A stretch of DNA of 19,899 bases from Phoronis ovalis (taxonomy: Eukaryota; Phoronida; Phoronidae), in contig JAOXYB010010678.1 in NCBI GenBank assembly GCA_028565635.1, positions 1 through 19,899 on the forward strand, in the 5' to 3' direction. The notes beneath the pieces were generated by a model. The model saw only the letters and a list, made by a program, of their open reading frames with translations, ran no database searches and was not told the DNA's origin. Shown here one piece after another: positions 19,403 through 19,899 of the stretch. The number at the start of each line of letters is the position of its first letter. The stretch's first letter is position 1. Position numbers and translations under genes: made by a program.

Positions 19403-19567
19403 GTAGAGTTTTCTTGTCCTCTTTTTGTTTTGTAATACAATTCAGTAATATTTACAAACACTGATATGTGAAACAGATTTTAACATCTGAGTCCAGCAAA
19501 TTTAGATTATGCTACTCTGCAAGGCATTGATACATTTATTATGATAACGTTTGTTTTTGCCTATCTT

Positions 19568-19726
19568 CACGTATACATGCATGTACGTATTCATGTATGC
19601 ATATATGCGTGTACTCCCGTATGTACGAATGGACGAATGCACATATGCACGTTTCCACGTAGGCACGTATATACGTGTGCACATACGCATGCACATGTAT
19701 ATGCATGTATGCATATGTACACGCAA
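19568..19726. repeat. Largely alternating purine-pyrimidine tract
   Basis: About 160 bp built mostly of CATG, CGTA, GCAT and TATG steps (for example GTATACATGCATGTACGTAT), with few breaks. It lies inside the intron between the linker and sushi exons. It looks like an eroded minisatellite. Open frames on both strands here (19502-19786) are artefacts of its symmetry. Confidence 0.75.
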
Positions 19727-19837
19727 GCTATTACAATAATGCGAATTGTCATACGTATACGGGTGATTTTTCTTGAAAACGAATAAACGTTTTTAAAATA
19801 GAACTAATTGATACTGATGTTTTTTTTTATTTTTAAG

Positions 19838-19899
19838 TTACTGATTGTGGAAACCCTTTACCCATTCCGCATGGTTCTTTTTCTGTAAAGTTTACTACC
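19838..19899 (+). CDS. Sushi (CCP/SCR) domain exon, truncated by window end
   Basis: After a pyrimidine-rich TTTTTTTTTATTTTTAAG acceptor, phase 1, the frame reads TDCGNPLPIPHGSFSVKFTT before the window ends. A Cys followed by G.P..P.HG.. is the classic opening of a complement-control (sushi) module, where this first Cys bonds the third Cys of the module. With the preceding Thr/Pro exon it suggests a secreted or membrane protein of the complement, selectin or scavenger type. The number of modules and any other domains cannot be seen. Confidence 0.75.

Noticed and set aside
19502-19786. His/Tyr/Cys-rich open frames on both strands
   Set aside because: They come from the alternating purine-pyrimidine tract, whose near-palindromic content opens frames on both strands.

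Overview
This window reads as animal nuclear DNA, most likely from a mollusc and probably a bivalve. That inference rests on very AT-rich sequence, small exons with clean GT/AG junctions in long introns, dense simple and degenerate repeats, and closely spaced fibrinogen-related (FReD) lectin genes of a kind expanded in molluscs. The species cannot be named from sequence alone. No bacterial operon, rRNA, tRNA or CRISPR array is visible.

Layout. Positions 1-1250 hold the end of one FReD gene (gene A, + strand): intron, then the terminal exon at 1000-1250. Positions 1251-4790 lie between genes. They contain a duplicated 146-148 bp repeat, whose second copy abuts a dead FReD exon with an in-frame stop (about 2408-2533), a GC-richer island (3890-4190) and promoter-proximal repeats. 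Positions 4856-11318 hold a complete six-exon FReD gene (gene B, + strand). Its spliced reading frame encodes 349 residues: signal peptide, coiled coil, a short CxC linker and a full fibrinogen C-terminal domain. Gene B has a plausible TATA box at 4795 and a poly(A) signal at 11429. Its fourth intron contains an inverted repeat with arms of about 212 bp.

Positions 11435-19336 are mostly non-coding and repeat-rich: an 11-bp minisatellite, a diverged direct duplication, a roughly 106 bp MITE-like element, a degenerate 20-21 bp minisatellite and several hairpins. One minus-strand ORF (14823-15140) looks like a small secreted cysteine-rich protein, or the last exon of one. At the right edge (19337-19899) two exons of a further + strand gene appear: a Thr/Pro-rich linker exon, then the start of a sushi (CCP) domain that runs off the window. 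The intron between them has a long, largely alternating purine-pyrimidine tract.

How the genes relate. A, the dead exon and B look like products of local FReD duplication. FReD proteins are typically secreted pattern-recognition lectins that oligomerise through N-terminal coiled coils. Sushi domains are common in complement-like and adhesion proteins, so the region may be an innate-immunity neighbourhood. That link is inference from domain types. No wholly new molecular system is evident; the most unusual items are the intronic inverted repeat, the promoter repeat array and the orphan cysteine-rich protein.
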